64,000 nt of DNA, from the NCBI GenBank assembly GCA_021822495.1, contig JAKAQO010000001.1:186001-250000 (forward strand). Direction: 5' to 3'. Shown here one piece after another: positions 33,925-42,608 of this stretch (the stretch's first letter is position 1; the number at the start of each line of letters is the position of its first letter). The notes below the pieces were generated by a model, which worked only from the letters and a program-made list of their open reading frames with translations, was not told the DNA's origin and did not search any database. Origin of the DNA: a bacterium (GTDB lineage: Bacteria; Elusimicrobiota; Elusimicrobia; UBA1565; UBA9628). A program made the translations under genes and the position numbers.

Positions 33925-34127
33925 CTGACATAGTTTATGAATGCGCCGTGAACAATACGCATCCGCAAAAGAAATTCGCGGTAACGCAGACGCAGCCGCC
34001 GGTCTGTTGCCAGAGGCCGATGATCCTGCTTAAGGCCGCCGCGCCGAGCCTGGCCTCGCAGACAGCCCCAATGATGGGCAAGTCGAAGCACGCGTCCGCC
34101 AAGGCGACGCCGGCGCAGAAGAAATAG
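33921..34127 (+). CDS. small Cys/His protein, possible zinc ribbon
   Basis: 68 residues. VYECAVNNTHPQKKF followed by QPPVCCQRPMILL places Cys8, His14, Cys29 and Cys30 as possible metal ligands; the CC-x-x-PM end resembles rubredoxin/desulfoferrodoxin-like knuckles. The tail is Lys/Ala/Ser-rich. The start at 33921 has GGAG upstream and a four-base overlap with the 33607 gene. Could be a small redox or metal-carrier protein for the adjacent iron-sulfur complex (inference). Confidence 0.55.
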   Translation: MTDIVYECAVNNTHPQKKFAVTQTQPPVCCQRPMILLKAAAPSLASQTAPMMGKSKHASAKATPAQKK

Positions 34128-34186
34128 TTGGGGAGGAGCGTCTCAAAGCGAAGGTCCCGGCTTAAAGGGACGAGGAGATAAAGCGA

Positions 34187-34366
34187 ATGAAAACAGTAAA
34201 GAGAGTTAGTTTGGAATTGTTTGCGGCGGTCTTTGCCGTTGGACTGCTGGGATGCCAGAAGGCTCCGGCGCCAACGGATCAGCCGGCATCGCCCGCCGCG
34301 CTCACCCCGGCGACCACGGGGCAGGCCGCCGCGCCCGTCGTTCCCGCCCAGCCTCCGAGGTCGTAA
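34187..34366 (+). CDS. short lipoprotein
   Basis: 59 residues. Lys-rich start, hydrophobic helix, and a textbook lipobox LLGC at Cys23, followed by an Ala/Pro/Thr-rich tail (KAPAPTDQPASPAALTPAT). GAGGAG sits upstream of ATG 34187. The mature part is a flexible, low-complexity linker without a fold, so it might tether the outer membrane or act as a small pilot-like protein. Last gene of the small cassette; convergent with the DUF167 gene. Confidence 0.6.
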   Translation: MKTVKRVSLELFAAVFAVGLLGCQKAPAPTDQPASPAALTPATTGQAAAPVVPAQPPRS

Positions 34367-34390
34367 TCAAAGAGGCGGTTTAAGACTATC

Positions 34391-34627
34391 TCAGGCGCCG
34401 CCCAAAAGCGTAACGATCTTGCTCGGCGCGTTCGAGCCTTTGATGATGCGCAGGCGCTTGGGATCGACGCCGAGGCGCCTGCCGAGCAGGGCGAGGACGG
34501 ATTGATTGGCACGGCCCTGCTCCGGCTTGGCGCGCACCCAGACCGCGAAGGCGTTAGGCCCGGTAGAGACGATCAGGTCGCGCTTGTCTCCGGCGCGCAC
34601 CTTAACGCGGAACAGCGTCGCGGTCAT
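34391..34627 (-). CDS. DUF167 (YggU-family) protein
   Basis: 78 residues: FRVKVRAGDKRDLIV, then AFAVWVRAKPEQGRANQSVL, ALLGRRLGVDPKRLRIIKGS and SKIVTLL. These are the conserved DUF167 features (VKVxPxAxxxxV, then PxxGxANxxLxxxLAxxLxV, then GxxSRxK). Function unknown across the family. It starts inside the hyfI gene (26-base overlap) and ends the hyf operon. Confidence 0.85.
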   Translation of the reverse strand: MTATLFRVKVRAGDKRDLIVSTGPNAFAVWVRAKPEQGRANQSVLALLGRRLGVDPKRLRIIKGSNAPSKIVTLLGGA

Positions 34628-35447
34628 TCTTCGTTTCCCCGCCCCGTTCTCTCGATGCCTCTCGGACGCGGTTTTCCTTGAGCCTTCCGAGAAGCCTCAG
34701 CATCCCATCCAAGATGGTGACGGGATGCGGCGGGCAACCCGGAATAAAGAGATCGACGGGCACCACTGAAGCGGCGCCGCCCAACTGCTCATTCGAGCCG
34801 ATGAACGGCCCGCCGCTGATGCCGCAGGCGCCCACGGCGATGACGATGCGCGGAGGCGGGACGGCTTCGTAGGCGATGCGGAGGGCCTCGCTCATGTTTC
34901 GCGTCACCGGGCCGGTAACCACAAGGCCGTCCGCGTGGCGTGGCGAAGCCACGAACTGAACGCCGAAACGCCCCAGGTCGAAGACGACGTTGCCGAGCGC
35001 CGTCAGTTCCGCCTCGCAGGCGCTGCAACCGCCCGCGCTCACCTGGCGCAGCTTGAGGGAGCGTCCGAAGATGCGACGCATCTCCTGTCCCAAAGACTCG
35101 GCCAGCCTGGCCTCCTCTGAGGTCACCAGTAAATCCCCGCGTCGGCTGGCCGCCAAGCGGTGGTCTTTGGTGAAAGTGACGGCGCCCTCGGGACAGGCCG
35201 CCGTGCACTCGGCGCAAAAGAGGCAACGCCCCAGATCGAGGGCGAGCAAACCCTTCTCGTCGCCGGGTTGTCGCTGTTCGAGCGCCCGCGTGGGACAAGC
35301 GTCGACGCAGGCCGCGCAGCCCGCGACGCAAAGCTCCGGCCTGAGGACGGGCCGCCCCCGGAAGCGCTCCGGAAGGCCAGGGTCCTCGCCGGGAAACTTC
35401 GAGGTCCGATAGCCTTGCTTGATTCGGTTTTTTAGGATGTCGATCAT
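34602..35447 (-). CDS. hyfI: HyfI/NuoB-like small subunit fused to an 8Fe ferredoxin domain
   Basis: 281 residues. N-terminal ferredoxin-like domain with two cluster motifs, Cys40/44/47/51 and Cys75/78/81/85 (like HycF/HyfH/NuoI). The NuoB/hydrogenase-small-subunit domain binds the N2-type cluster with Cys141, Cys144, Cys208 and Cys238 (GGCSACEAE, VGACGISGG, IPGCPPHP). All twelve ligands are intact. In most Hyf systems these are two proteins; here they are fused. It passes electrons to the large-subunit interface. 12 bases after hyfG. Confidence 0.88.
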   Translation of the reverse strand: MIDILKNRIKQGYRTSKFPGEDPGLPERFRGRPVLRPELCVAGCAACVDACPTRALEQRQPGDEKGLLALDLGRCLFCAECTAACPEGAVTFTKDHRLAASRRGDLLVTSEEARLAESLGQEMRRIFGRSLKLRQVSAGGCSACEAELTALGNVVFDLGRFGVQFVASPRHADGLVVTGPVTRNMSEALRIAYEAVPPPRIVIAVGACGISGGPFIGSNEQLGGAASVVPVDLFIPGCPPHPVTILDGMLRLLGRLKENRVREASRERGGETKNDRDAVPR

Positions 35448-35459
35448 GAAAGGTCCATG

Positions 35460-36935
35460 CTACAAGTCATGCCCGGCATAAGAGAGATTGAAGCTCTTGT
35501 TGCACAGCGGAAAATCCGATATCTCGCCTCCGCGCAGAGCCATGGCGACGCCGATCCAGTTGTGAAACGACGGATCGAAAACCTGGTACCACTCGTATTT
35601 CCCGTCGCGGCCGGTCTTGGCGATATGGCAGACCTCGCCGCGCCACCCCTCGATGAGCGAGACCGCAATCTGATTAGCCGCGGGCGCGCCGCAAGGGACA
35701 GCGCTTTTTCCCTCCGGAAGATGCCCCAGCAGACCTCGCAAGAATTCGAGGGACCGCTGCGCTTCCAGGAATCTCACCATCGCTCGAGCGAACACATCGC
35801 CGGAATCCAGTCTCATGACGGGGATATACCGGAAGCGGTAGAGCCCGAAAGGATGATCCTGCCGAACGTCCCGGTCGACTCCGGCCGCCCTGGCGCAGAC
35901 TCCGACCAATCCCAAGTCGTCGCAGACCTTCGAGGAAATGACGCCGACGCCCTCCAAGCGAGAGATCACGGAGGGCTCGCCGAAAAACATATTTCCGACC
36001 TCCCGAACCTGAACGATGGAGCGCTTGACGGTCTCGATCATCTGGGCCCGCATCTCATCGGGCAGGTCGAAAGCCGCGCCGCCCGGCTTGAGGATGCCCT
36101 TGCCGTAGCGGTTTCCGGAGACGAGCATCAGCATATTGAGGAAATCGCCGCGCATGCGCCCAAAATACGCCGCCGCGGGGAGATAGCCGACGTCGTTACT
36201 GATCGCGCCGAGATCCCCGATGTGATTGGCGAGACGCTCCGCCTCCAGGAGAACGGCGCGAATCGCTTCGGCCCTCAGGCTAGGGGCGCATCCTGACAGA
36301 GCCTCCCAGACCGCGCAATAGGCCCAGGCGTGCGCGACGGCGGTATCGCCGCAGATCGACTCGGCCACGGCCAAGCTCCGTCGATCCAGGCCGGCGCTCA
36401 GCAGGCGCCGCGCGCCGCGATGCTGGTAGCCGAGCTGTATCTCCAGGTGGTGCACCGTCTCGCCGTGACATTGAAAACGGAAATGCCCTGGTTCGATGAT
36501 GCCGGCGTGAATTGGGCCCACCGCCACCTCGTGAATCTCGGCGCCCTCCTCCTTAAAAAACGCGACCTTGTCGGGCGGAACAAGGCGCACGGGCTTAAGC
36601 CAGGGATGCCCTTCCGGCACAATGCCGCAGTCCTCGTGAATCTCGCGCTCGAAAAGATGCGCCTGGGGAAGGTCGGGCGTCAGAGAAGGGTAGCGCGCCA
36701 TGGGCTGGGACGCCGCCAAAAACAGCTTGCCGCCAGCGTCGTCGGCCAGCACGGCGAGAAGGCCGCCCGCCGTCCGATCCTTCTTGGCGTCGCGAACCAA
36801 GGCGCAAAGACGGTGACCCGTTGCGGCCATTTTAAGGATGGAGGAGCGGAATTCCTCGACCGACACGACCGGGACCTTGGAAAAGTCGACGGCCTCCCCA
36901 TTTCGGATCGAGGCGAAGCGCGAGGTCGGGCTCAT
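35460..36935 (-). CDS. hyfG: HyfG/HycE-like large subunit without intact nickel site
   Basis: 491 residues: a NuoC-like N-terminal domain (about 1-125) fused to a 49-kDa/[NiFe] large-subunit domain (HFRFQCHGETVHHLEIQLGY onwards). Hydrogenases bind Ni-Fe by two CxxC pairs. Here the first reads SICGDTAVAH (Cys195, Thr198) and the last PLCNKSFNLSYAGHDL (Cys478, Ser481), so one Cys of each pair is gone. This matches the 'energy-converting hydrogenase-related' (Ehr) type as I know it, and argues against hydrogenase activity. The C-terminus lacks the usual His cleavage site. Start by ATGA overlap with hyfF. Confidence 0.88.
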   Translation of the reverse strand: MSPTSRFASIRNGEAVDFSKVPVVSVEEFRSSILKMAATGHRLCALVRDAKKDRTAGGLLAVLADDAGGKLFLAASQPMARYPSLTPDLPQAHLFEREIHEDCGIVPEGHPWLKPVRLVPPDKVAFFKEEGAEIHEVAVGPIHAGIIEPGHFRFQCHGETVHHLEIQLGYQHRGARRLLSAGLDRRSLAVAESICGDTAVAHAWAYCAVWEALSGCAPSLRAEAIRAVLLEAERLANHIGDLGAISNDVGYLPAAAYFGRMRGDFLNMLMLVSGNRYGKGILKPGGAAFDLPDEMRAQMIETVKRSIVQVREVGNMFFGEPSVISRLEGVGVISSKVCDDLGLVGVCARAAGVDRDVRQDHPFGLYRFRYIPVMRLDSGDVFARAMVRFLEAQRSLEFLRGLLGHLPEGKSAVPCGAPAANQIAVSLIEGWRGEVCHIAKTGRDGKYEWYQVFDPSFHNWIGVAMALRGGEISDFPLCNKSFNLSYAGHDL

Positions 36936-38377
36936 GACGCGCCTCCGTTGAGCAACCTCGCCGCGCCGCTCAAAACTGCGGTCAGTCGGCCCGGCAGCCA
37001 CAAGCCGAGGAAAACGACGAGCGCCATGAAGACCATCGGGGCCGCGATCATGAGCGGAGAATCCCCCTGCGCGGAAAGTTCAGAATCGCTGTTCGGCGGG
37101 ATCCCATAGACCACGGACAGGACGGTCGTGGCCATGCCGATAAAGATGACGGCGAGCAAACCGACAAATCCGAGGGCGACTCCGAACCGGTGGCCGTCAA
37201 CAGCCGCGCGCAGGATGGAGAACTCACTGACAAACGGGGCGAACGGAGGCGAGCCCGTGATGGCCACAAATCCAAGCAGAAAAAGCGTCGCCGAGATCGG
37301 CGCTCGGCGCAACGCTCCTCGAACATGATCCATGGTCTTGCCTCCGAAGGCGCGGTGAATATTTCCCGCCGAGAGAAACAAGACGCCCTTGGTCAGGCCA
37401 TTGTTGATGAGATGCAACAGCGCCGCGAAGCTCCCCGCCGGGCCAAGTCCCACGCCTAAGGCGAGGATGCCCATGTGCTCCACGCTAGAGTAGGCCAGCA
37501 TCCTTTTAAAGTCGCGCTGGCCAATGATAAAGACGGCGGCGGTCGCCATGGAGAGAAGCCCTATCATGACGAGCAAGCCCTGGGCGAACTCGGAAAGCCC
37601 GGCGGCGGCGCAGATTTGGAACGCTCGAAGTATGCCCAGAAAAGGGCAGGCCGTGATGACGCCGGCCAGAATCGCTCCGGCCACGCCTGGAGACTCGCCA
37701 TAGGCATCCGGCTTCCAGGAGTGAAGCGGGGCCAAGCCCATCTTCGTCCCGTAGCCGACCAACAGAAATATGAAGGCTCCTTTGAGCCACGGCAACGATA
37801 GCGTCCCCGCTCGGGAGAGGAGGGTATCGATGAGCAGGGGATCGCCGCGCCCCTCGAAGGGGATCGCGGCGAGAGCGAGGAAAAAGGTTCCCAGTAGCGC
37901 CAATCCGATGCCGAGAGAACCCATCATCAAGTATTTCCAGGTCGCCTCCAGGGATTTTTCGTTATGGTTGAAATACACGAGGGGCGCCGTCGCCAGCGTG
38001 GCCGCCTCCATGCCGACCCACAGAATTCCCATGTGCCGGCTCACGGCTACCAGGCTCACGGAAGCCAGAATGAAGGAGAGACAAGCCGTGAAGAGACGGT
38101 TGCGCCTTTCCTTGCGCAAGCGCAAGTATTCCAGGCAGTAGACGGAGCAGACGAGAAACATCACGCTCGCCAGGCTCAGGACGATCAAGCCCAGATCGTC
38201 GATCCGGAACCAGCCGTTCATGGCGGGCCCCGGCAACGTCTTCCAGCACGCCGCCACGATCGAGGCGTGGATCGTACAGCCGAAAGGAAGAAGCCACGGC
38301 CGCCGCTCGTCGCTATCCACGACGAGGGCCAACAACCCGACGAGGAGAGGCGCGCCGACCAGGAGAAGGTAGATCAT
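36932..38377 (-). CDS. hyfF: HyfF-like proton/cation-pumping membrane subunit (NuoN/MrpD family)
   Basis: 481 residues, about 13-14 transmembrane helices of the Proton_antipo_M family. Key stretches: GMEAATLATAPLVYFNHN (the TM5 Glu region), LVGYGTKMGLAPLHSWKPDA (TM7 Lys, then the broken helix), DFKRMLAYSSVEHMGILALG and GLTKGVLFLSAGNIHRAFG. Charged residues needed for proton transfer are present. With hyfB1 and hyfB2 it gives three antiporter-like subunits in the complex. Confidence 0.88.
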   Translation of the reverse strand: MIYLLLVGAPLLVGLLALVVDSDERRPWLLPFGCTIHASIVAACWKTLPGPAMNGWFRIDDLGLIVLSLASVMFLVCSVYCLEYLRLRKERRNRLFTACLSFILASVSLVAVSRHMGILWVGMEAATLATAPLVYFNHNEKSLEATWKYLMMGSLGIGLALLGTFFLALAAIPFEGRGDPLLIDTLLSRAGTLSLPWLKGAFIFLLVGYGTKMGLAPLHSWKPDAYGESPGVAGAILAGVITACPFLGILRAFQICAAAGLSEFAQGLLVMIGLLSMATAAVFIIGQRDFKRMLAYSSVEHMGILALGVGLGPAGSFAALLHLINNGLTKGVLFLSAGNIHRAFGGKTMDHVRGALRRAPISATLFLLGFVAITGSPPFAPFVSEFSILRAAVDGHRFGVALGFVGLLAVIFIGMATTVLSVVYGIPPNSDSELSAQGDSPLMIAAPMVFMALVVFLGLWLPGRLTAVLSGAARLLNGGAS

Positions 38378-38435
38378 GCTAGGCCTCGACCCTTCGGGCT
38401 CGGCACAGACGCGCAGAGGAAAGGTTCATAGCGTT

Positions 38436-39080
38436 CTAGTCGCTCAAGCGCGTCAGCTTTTCCGTGCTGATGGAGTCGAAGGCGCGCGCGATGTGATTGA
38501 TGATGATTCCCATGACGAACACGGCGACGAAGACGTCAAGCAACACGCCCATCTCGATGATCCACGGAACCTGGTAGGCGATGGCCAGGCCGAAGAGGTA
38601 AACGCCGTTCTCGAAGACGAGGTAGCCGATGACCTGGGAAACCGCCTTGAATCGACTGATCATCATGAGCATCCCCATCATGACCGTCGCCAAAGACACC
38701 GGAATCAGCAGACTCGTCCTAAGTCCCGCGGGCACCGGAAGCCGTTCGGCGAGCGCGAAGGACACGCCGATGAGCGCCGCGCCGATCAAAAGCGACGGGA
38801 TATAGCCGATCATCGGTTCCATCTCGCGCCGGATCTTCACTTCGCGGATGGCATAGAGCAGCACCCACGGGATTGCGAAGCCCTTGAGGATGAACATGCC
38901 GGCCGCCAGTAGGAGACCCTGGGGATGAAAGCCCTCCGCGCGGACGGTCAGGGGCAACACGCCCAGGCACATCCCTTGCAAGGCCACGATCTTGATGCAT
39001 CCCGTCAAGGAAGACGACCCGAGCAGGTAGAGGCTCAGGAAGACGATGAAGGCGAGCAGCAGTTGCGAGAGTTGTCCCAT
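38436..39080 (-). CDS. hyfE: HyfE-like membrane subunit
   Basis: 214 residues, about seven transmembrane helices (LLLAFIVFLSLYLLGSSSL, then IGYIPSLLIGAALIGVSFAL). It resembles NuoK with additional helices, as in HyfE/MrpC-type proteins. FENGVYLFGLAIAYQVPWIIE contains the conserved Glu pair position of this family. Sits in the standard hyf order between hyfC and hyfF, with four bases from hyfC. Confidence 0.82.
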   Translation of the reverse strand: MGQLSQLLLAFIVFLSLYLLGSSSLTGCIKIVALQGMCLGVLPLTVRAEGFHPQGLLLAAGMFILKGFAIPWVLLYAIREVKIRREMEPMIGYIPSLLIGAALIGVSFALAERLPVPAGLRTSLLIPVSLATVMMGMLMMISRFKAVSQVIGYLVFENGVYLFGLAIAYQVPWIIEMGVLLDVFVAVFVMGIIINHIARAFDSISTEKLTRLSD

Positions 39081-39084
39081 TGTC

Positions 39085-39984
39085 TTATCTCAAGGTGAGA
39101 ATGAGCCCGAAGGTCGCCGCGCAAATTGCGGCGACCAGGAGTTGGGGCACCCGGATCAGCCGCAAGCGCGCCATGCTCGACTCGACCAAACCAATGACGA
39201 CCGCCGTCGCGGCCAGCCCCAGGACCAGCGATCCGACGCGCCCCGCAACGGGCATCTCGGGCAGGACCAGCCACACCAACAGGCTGGCCATGAGCACGAG
39301 TTTTAAGCCCGCCCCATGAAGGATGAAGGCAAGGTCGGGCCCGCCGTGATCCAGGACCATCACCTCGTGAATCATGGTAAGCTCAAGGTGCGTGTTCGGG
39401 TCGTCGACCGGTATCCGGGAGTTCTCCGCCAAGAGCACGACGAAGAGGCTGCCCAAGGCCAGGACGGCGCTGGCCGCAGAGCCTGGGCCGCCGTGGGGAG
39501 CGAACATCCGCGCCAAGGAGAGTTCACCGGACCGGTAGGCCAAGCTCGCGAAGGCCAGGATCAGCGCCGGCTCGGCGAGGCTCGAGAAAGCCACTTCACG
39601 GCTGGCGCCCATGCCCTCAAAGCTCGAACCCGTGTCCAGAGCCGCGGTGACCGTGACGAAACGGCCGAGCGCGAGCAAGTAAACGAAGAGAATCGCGTCC
39701 CCGTTAAAGGAGATGAGCGGCGTTCCGCTCAGGGGAACGAGGGACGAGGCGGCGAGGACGGCGGCCAGCGATACGACGGGACCGAGCCGGAACATCCAGG
39801 TCGTGGTCGTGCTGTAGACGGCTCCCTTGCGCAAGAGCTTAAGCGTATCGTAGAGCGGCTGCAGGACCGGCGGGCCCTTGCGGCCGGCGACGACGGCTTT
39901 CGTCTTGGTGATAATTCCCAGCATGACAGGCGGCGCGAAGACGAGCATCACGAGGTAGGACGCCACGAGTTTTAAAGTTTCCAT
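39085..39984 (-). CDS. hyfC: HyfC/NuoH-like membrane anchor subunit
   Basis: 299 residues, about eight transmembrane helices. Complex-I subunit-1 family signs: VAGRKGPPVLQPLYDTLKLL (quinone-channel loop of NuoH) and LAENSRIPVDDPNTHLELTM (ExxRxPxDxPxxHxELT), which in NuoH/HycD connects the soluble arm to the pumping arm. Start at 39984 (METLKLV) overlaps hyfB2 by 13 bases; a longer in-frame start at 40104 has no homology. Confidence 0.88.
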   Translation of the reverse strand: METLKLVASYLVMLVFAPPVMLGIITKTKAVVAGRKGPPVLQPLYDTLKLLRKGAVYSTTTTWMFRLGPVVSLAAVLAASSLVPLSGTPLISFNGDAILFVYLLALGRFVTVTAALDTGSSFEGMGASREVAFSSLAEPALILAFASLAYRSGELSLARMFAPHGGPGSAASAVLALGSLFVVLLAENSRIPVDDPNTHLELTMIHEVMVLDHGGPDLAFILHGAGLKLVLMASLLVWLVLPEMPVAGRVGSLVLGLAATAVVIGLVESSMARLRLIRVPQLLVAAICAATFGLILTLR

Positions 39985-41948
39985 AGAAGGATGATCACGA
40001 GGAAGGCCGAGACGTAAAGGAGATAGAGCTGGAGCCGTCCGTGTTGGAGCCGACGCGGCAGCGAAAGCCACTCCTCGAATTTCGTCGTCAGGACCGGGAG
40101 CCAACGTTCCAGCGCCGGGTCGGGCGTCCTGCTTTCAAAAGCGGCCTTGCCCGGCCAATAGCCGAGCGGCGGATGGACCTCCTCCCGAGTCGCCAGCGCC
40201 GCCGCGAAGACCCTCGTCAGCGGCATGGAATAAGACGAGCCCGTGTATTGCATCCGAGTCGTAGGCGCGGTAAAGCCGCAGCCCCAGGTAGGCCCCAACT
40301 CGACCTCGCGCCGCCGCAGGAGCGCGCTCCGAAACAGCCACAAAAGCGCGCTTAAGGCGCAGACCCCGGCGCCGAACAACCCGATGACTTCGAGAAGGCA
40401 TGACCACTCCTCAAGGCTTGCCGAGACGGTAAGCCTCGCTTGCCCAACCACGTCGCTGGCGGCCGCGAAGGCCACATGAAGCGCCAAAGACGGAAACAAA
40501 CCGATTGCGACGCAAAGCGCGGCCAGAAGCGCCATCGGGCCGAGCATGATCCAGAAAGGATCGCGCGCATCCCGCGCTCCCTCGGAACGCGGCTGGCCGA
40601 GGCAGGTCAAACCGTAGCACTTGGAAAACGCCGCCACGGCGAAAGCCCCGATGACGGACAGGGCCGCGGCGGCCAGGGCGGCGAAGAAAATCCCATGACC
40701 GATACCCGGCCGCAACAGCCAGCTGTAGATCAGCCATTCTCCCATAAAACCGTTGAGCGGGGGCAGGCCGCAGATGGCCGCGGCTCCGACCGCCATAAGA
40801 CCGCAAGTCCACGGCATGCGCTTCTGCAGCCCGCCGCAGGCCTCGATGTCCCTCGTGCCAACCGCTTGGTAGACGGCGCCAGCCGAAAGGAATAGAAGCG
40901 ATTTGAACAGTCCGTGGTTAAGCGTATGAAGGATCGCTCCGGCAAAGCCGAGCAAAGCCAGGAAGAAATTATGCTTGGCTAAGCCATAACACCCAAGACC
41001 GGCTCCGGTGAGGATGATGCCGATATTTTCGATGCTGCTGTAGGCGAGCAGTCGCTTGAAGTCGCGTTGCGCCATCGCAAAGGTAATGCCGAAAACGGCG
41101 GTGACGAGGCCCAGGGCGACGAGGAAGAACGCCGCCTCAAGTGAGACCGGACCCAAGAGGGAGAGTAGCCGGAGCAGGCCGTAGAGGCCCATCTCGATCA
41201 TCACGCCCGACATGGCCGCTGAGGCGTGGCTCGGCGCGGCGGGGTGGGCCTCCTGGAGCCAGATATGCAGCGGCATGAAGCCCGCCTTCATGCCGAAGCC
41301 AACCAACGCAAGCAGAAAGACCGCCGCGCGTTCGGCGGCGGGTAGAGCCGGGGCCGCCGCGAAAGAGCTGAACTCCAGCGAACCCGCATTGCTCCCCAGG
41401 AGCGCGAATAACGCGAGCAAGCAAAGAGAGCCGACATGCGTGCATAGAAGATACAGCAACCCCGCCTTGCGGACCTCGGGTTTGCCGTGCTCGCAGGAGA
41501 CCAGTCCGAAAGCGGCCAAAGCCATCGTCTCCCAGGCGATCATGAACAGAAGAGCATTACGGGCGGCGACGAGGAGGGCCATCGCGCCCACCAAGACAAG
41601 GAAGAAAAAACGGGCGGGAGTCGCGGGAATGTGGCCGTGCGAACCCGCGATATAGCCCTCGCCGTAGAGGCCGGCGCAGCAACCGACGACTAGGACGAGT
41701 AGAAGAAAACAGGCGGACAAGGAATCCATTCCGATATGGAATACGGCGCCGGGCACAAGCCAAGGCCAAAGAAGGTCGGACGCCCCTTGCCCCGCGAGCG
41801 TCCGCCAAACAAGCGTCCCTCCGGCGATGGCCGCCCCCGCCAGACCGGCGATCACGATGTTCCTCGCCCAACGATCATGCCGCGACATGAGGCCAGACAG
41901 GAGAGCCGCGACGCCGAGCGCGAGAACGGCGACCAAGAGTAGCATCAT
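39972..41948 (-). CDS. hyfB: HyfB-like antiporter subunit, copy 2
   Basis: 658 residues, Proton_antipo_M family (NuoL/MrpA-like) with about 16 helices. Conserved stretches: FMIAWETMALAAFGLVSCEH, LVGFGMKAGFMPLHIWLQEA, FKRLLAYSSIENIGIILTGA, and a C-terminal extension ATRMQYTGSSYSMPLTRVFA shared with HyfB1. The two proteins are close paralogues of near-equal length. ATGA overlap with the upstream EIIA gene. Confidence 0.88.
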   Translation of the reverse strand: MMLLLVAVLALGVAALLSGLMSRHDRWARNIVIAGLAGAAIAGGTLVWRTLAGQGASDLLWPWLVPGAVFHIGMDSLSACFLLLVLVVGCCAGLYGEGYIAGSHGHIPATPARFFFLVLVGAMALLVAARNALLFMIAWETMALAAFGLVSCEHGKPEVRKAGLLYLLCTHVGSLCLLALFALLGSNAGSLEFSSFAAAPALPAAERAAVFLLALVGFGMKAGFMPLHIWLQEAHPAAPSHASAAMSGVMIEMGLYGLLRLLSLLGPVSLEAAFFLVALGLVTAVFGITFAMAQRDFKRLLAYSSIENIGIILTGAGLGCYGLAKHNFFLALLGFAGAILHTLNHGLFKSLLFLSAGAVYQAVGTRDIEACGGLQKRMPWTCGLMAVGAAAICGLPPLNGFMGEWLIYSWLLRPGIGHGIFFAALAAAALSVIGAFAVAAFSKCYGLTCLGQPRSEGARDARDPFWIMLGPMALLAALCVAIGLFPSLALHVAFAAASDVVGQARLTVSASLEEWSCLLEVIGLFGAGVCALSALLWLFRSALLRRREVELGPTWGCGFTAPTTRMQYTGSSYSMPLTRVFAAALATREEVHPPLGYWPGKAAFESRTPDPALERWLPVLTTKFEEWLSLPRRLQHGRLQLYLLYVSAFLVIILLWKL

Positions 41949-42595
41949 CCGAGTTGCCTCAAGCGAGCGAGCAGTTCAAGCGCCGGCGCGGGCTTGCCGA
42001 GCAACCGCCGAAAGTCGGCGTCGTGGAGGGCGGCGGCGACCTTCTCCAGGAGGGCCAGATGGGCGCGGACCGTGGGGCTGACCAAGGTCCAGACGATCTG
42101 GACGGGAGGATCATCGGCTTCCTTGAAGGATACCGCGTTCCTCAAGAAACACAGAGTCACGATCGGAAAATCAACGCCGAAGATCAGTGGGCTGCGCGCG
42201 TGAGGGATGGCGATGCCGTCGATGACGGTCGCGCCCCTGGCCTCACGGTCCCAAAGCGCCTGCGCCGCCAGAGCCTTGTCTCGGGGACTCGCCAACGGCA
42301 GGCGCTCCGCCACGGCCGCCAGCACGTCCTTCTTATCGGCGCCGGGGACATCGTAGTGGATGTTGCCCTCCAACAGAGAATCAAGCCGGTAGGAGGCTCC
42401 CCTGCCCTCCGGGAACTGATAAAGCGCGGCCGCCGGAATCCTGCGGTGATTGGCCCATTCCAGAAGGTCCACCCGGTTGAACCGGTAGCGACCGTTGATC
42501 ATGAACGCCGGAAGACCCTCATCCTTGATCCACCGCGAGATCCTCGATTCGGGAACCCCAAGAATCTTCGCCGCGTCGCGCAGACTTAAATCCAT
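41945..42595 (-). CDS. HTH-PTS EIIA fusion protein (IIA-Ntr type)
   Basis: 216 residues. About 1-55 is an excisionase/MerR-like helix-turn-helix (LSLRDAAKILGVPESRISRW, then RYRFNRVDLLEWA). About 70-216 is a PTS EIIA type-2 domain with the phosphorylatable His132 in GIAIPHARSP and the trailing VRAHLALLEKVAAALHD. It is embedded between the two hyfB genes with coupled spacing (13 bases, then ATGA). It would sense PTS phosphorylation state (PEP/pyruvate ratio or nitrogen) and either bind DNA or bind the membrane complex. The start at 42595 is set by the HTH homology. Confidence 0.88.
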   Translation of the reverse strand: MDLSLRDAAKILGVPESRISRWIKDEGLPAFMINGRYRFNRVDLLEWANHRRIPAAALYQFPEGRGASYRLDSLLEGNIHYDVPGADKKDVLAAVAERLPLASPRDKALAAQALWDREARGATVIDGIAIPHARSPLIFGVDFPIVTLCFLRNAVSFKEADDPPVQIVWTLVSPTVRAHLALLEKVAAALHDADFRRLLGKPAPALELLARLRQLG

Positions 42596-42608
42596 AGCCT
42601 CCCCTGTC

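Noticed and set aside
34602-36935. Annotation as a [NiFe] hydrogenase or formate hydrogenlyase
   Set aside because: One Cys of each nickel-binding CxxC pair is replaced (Thr198, Ser481) and no hyp or fdh genes are present.
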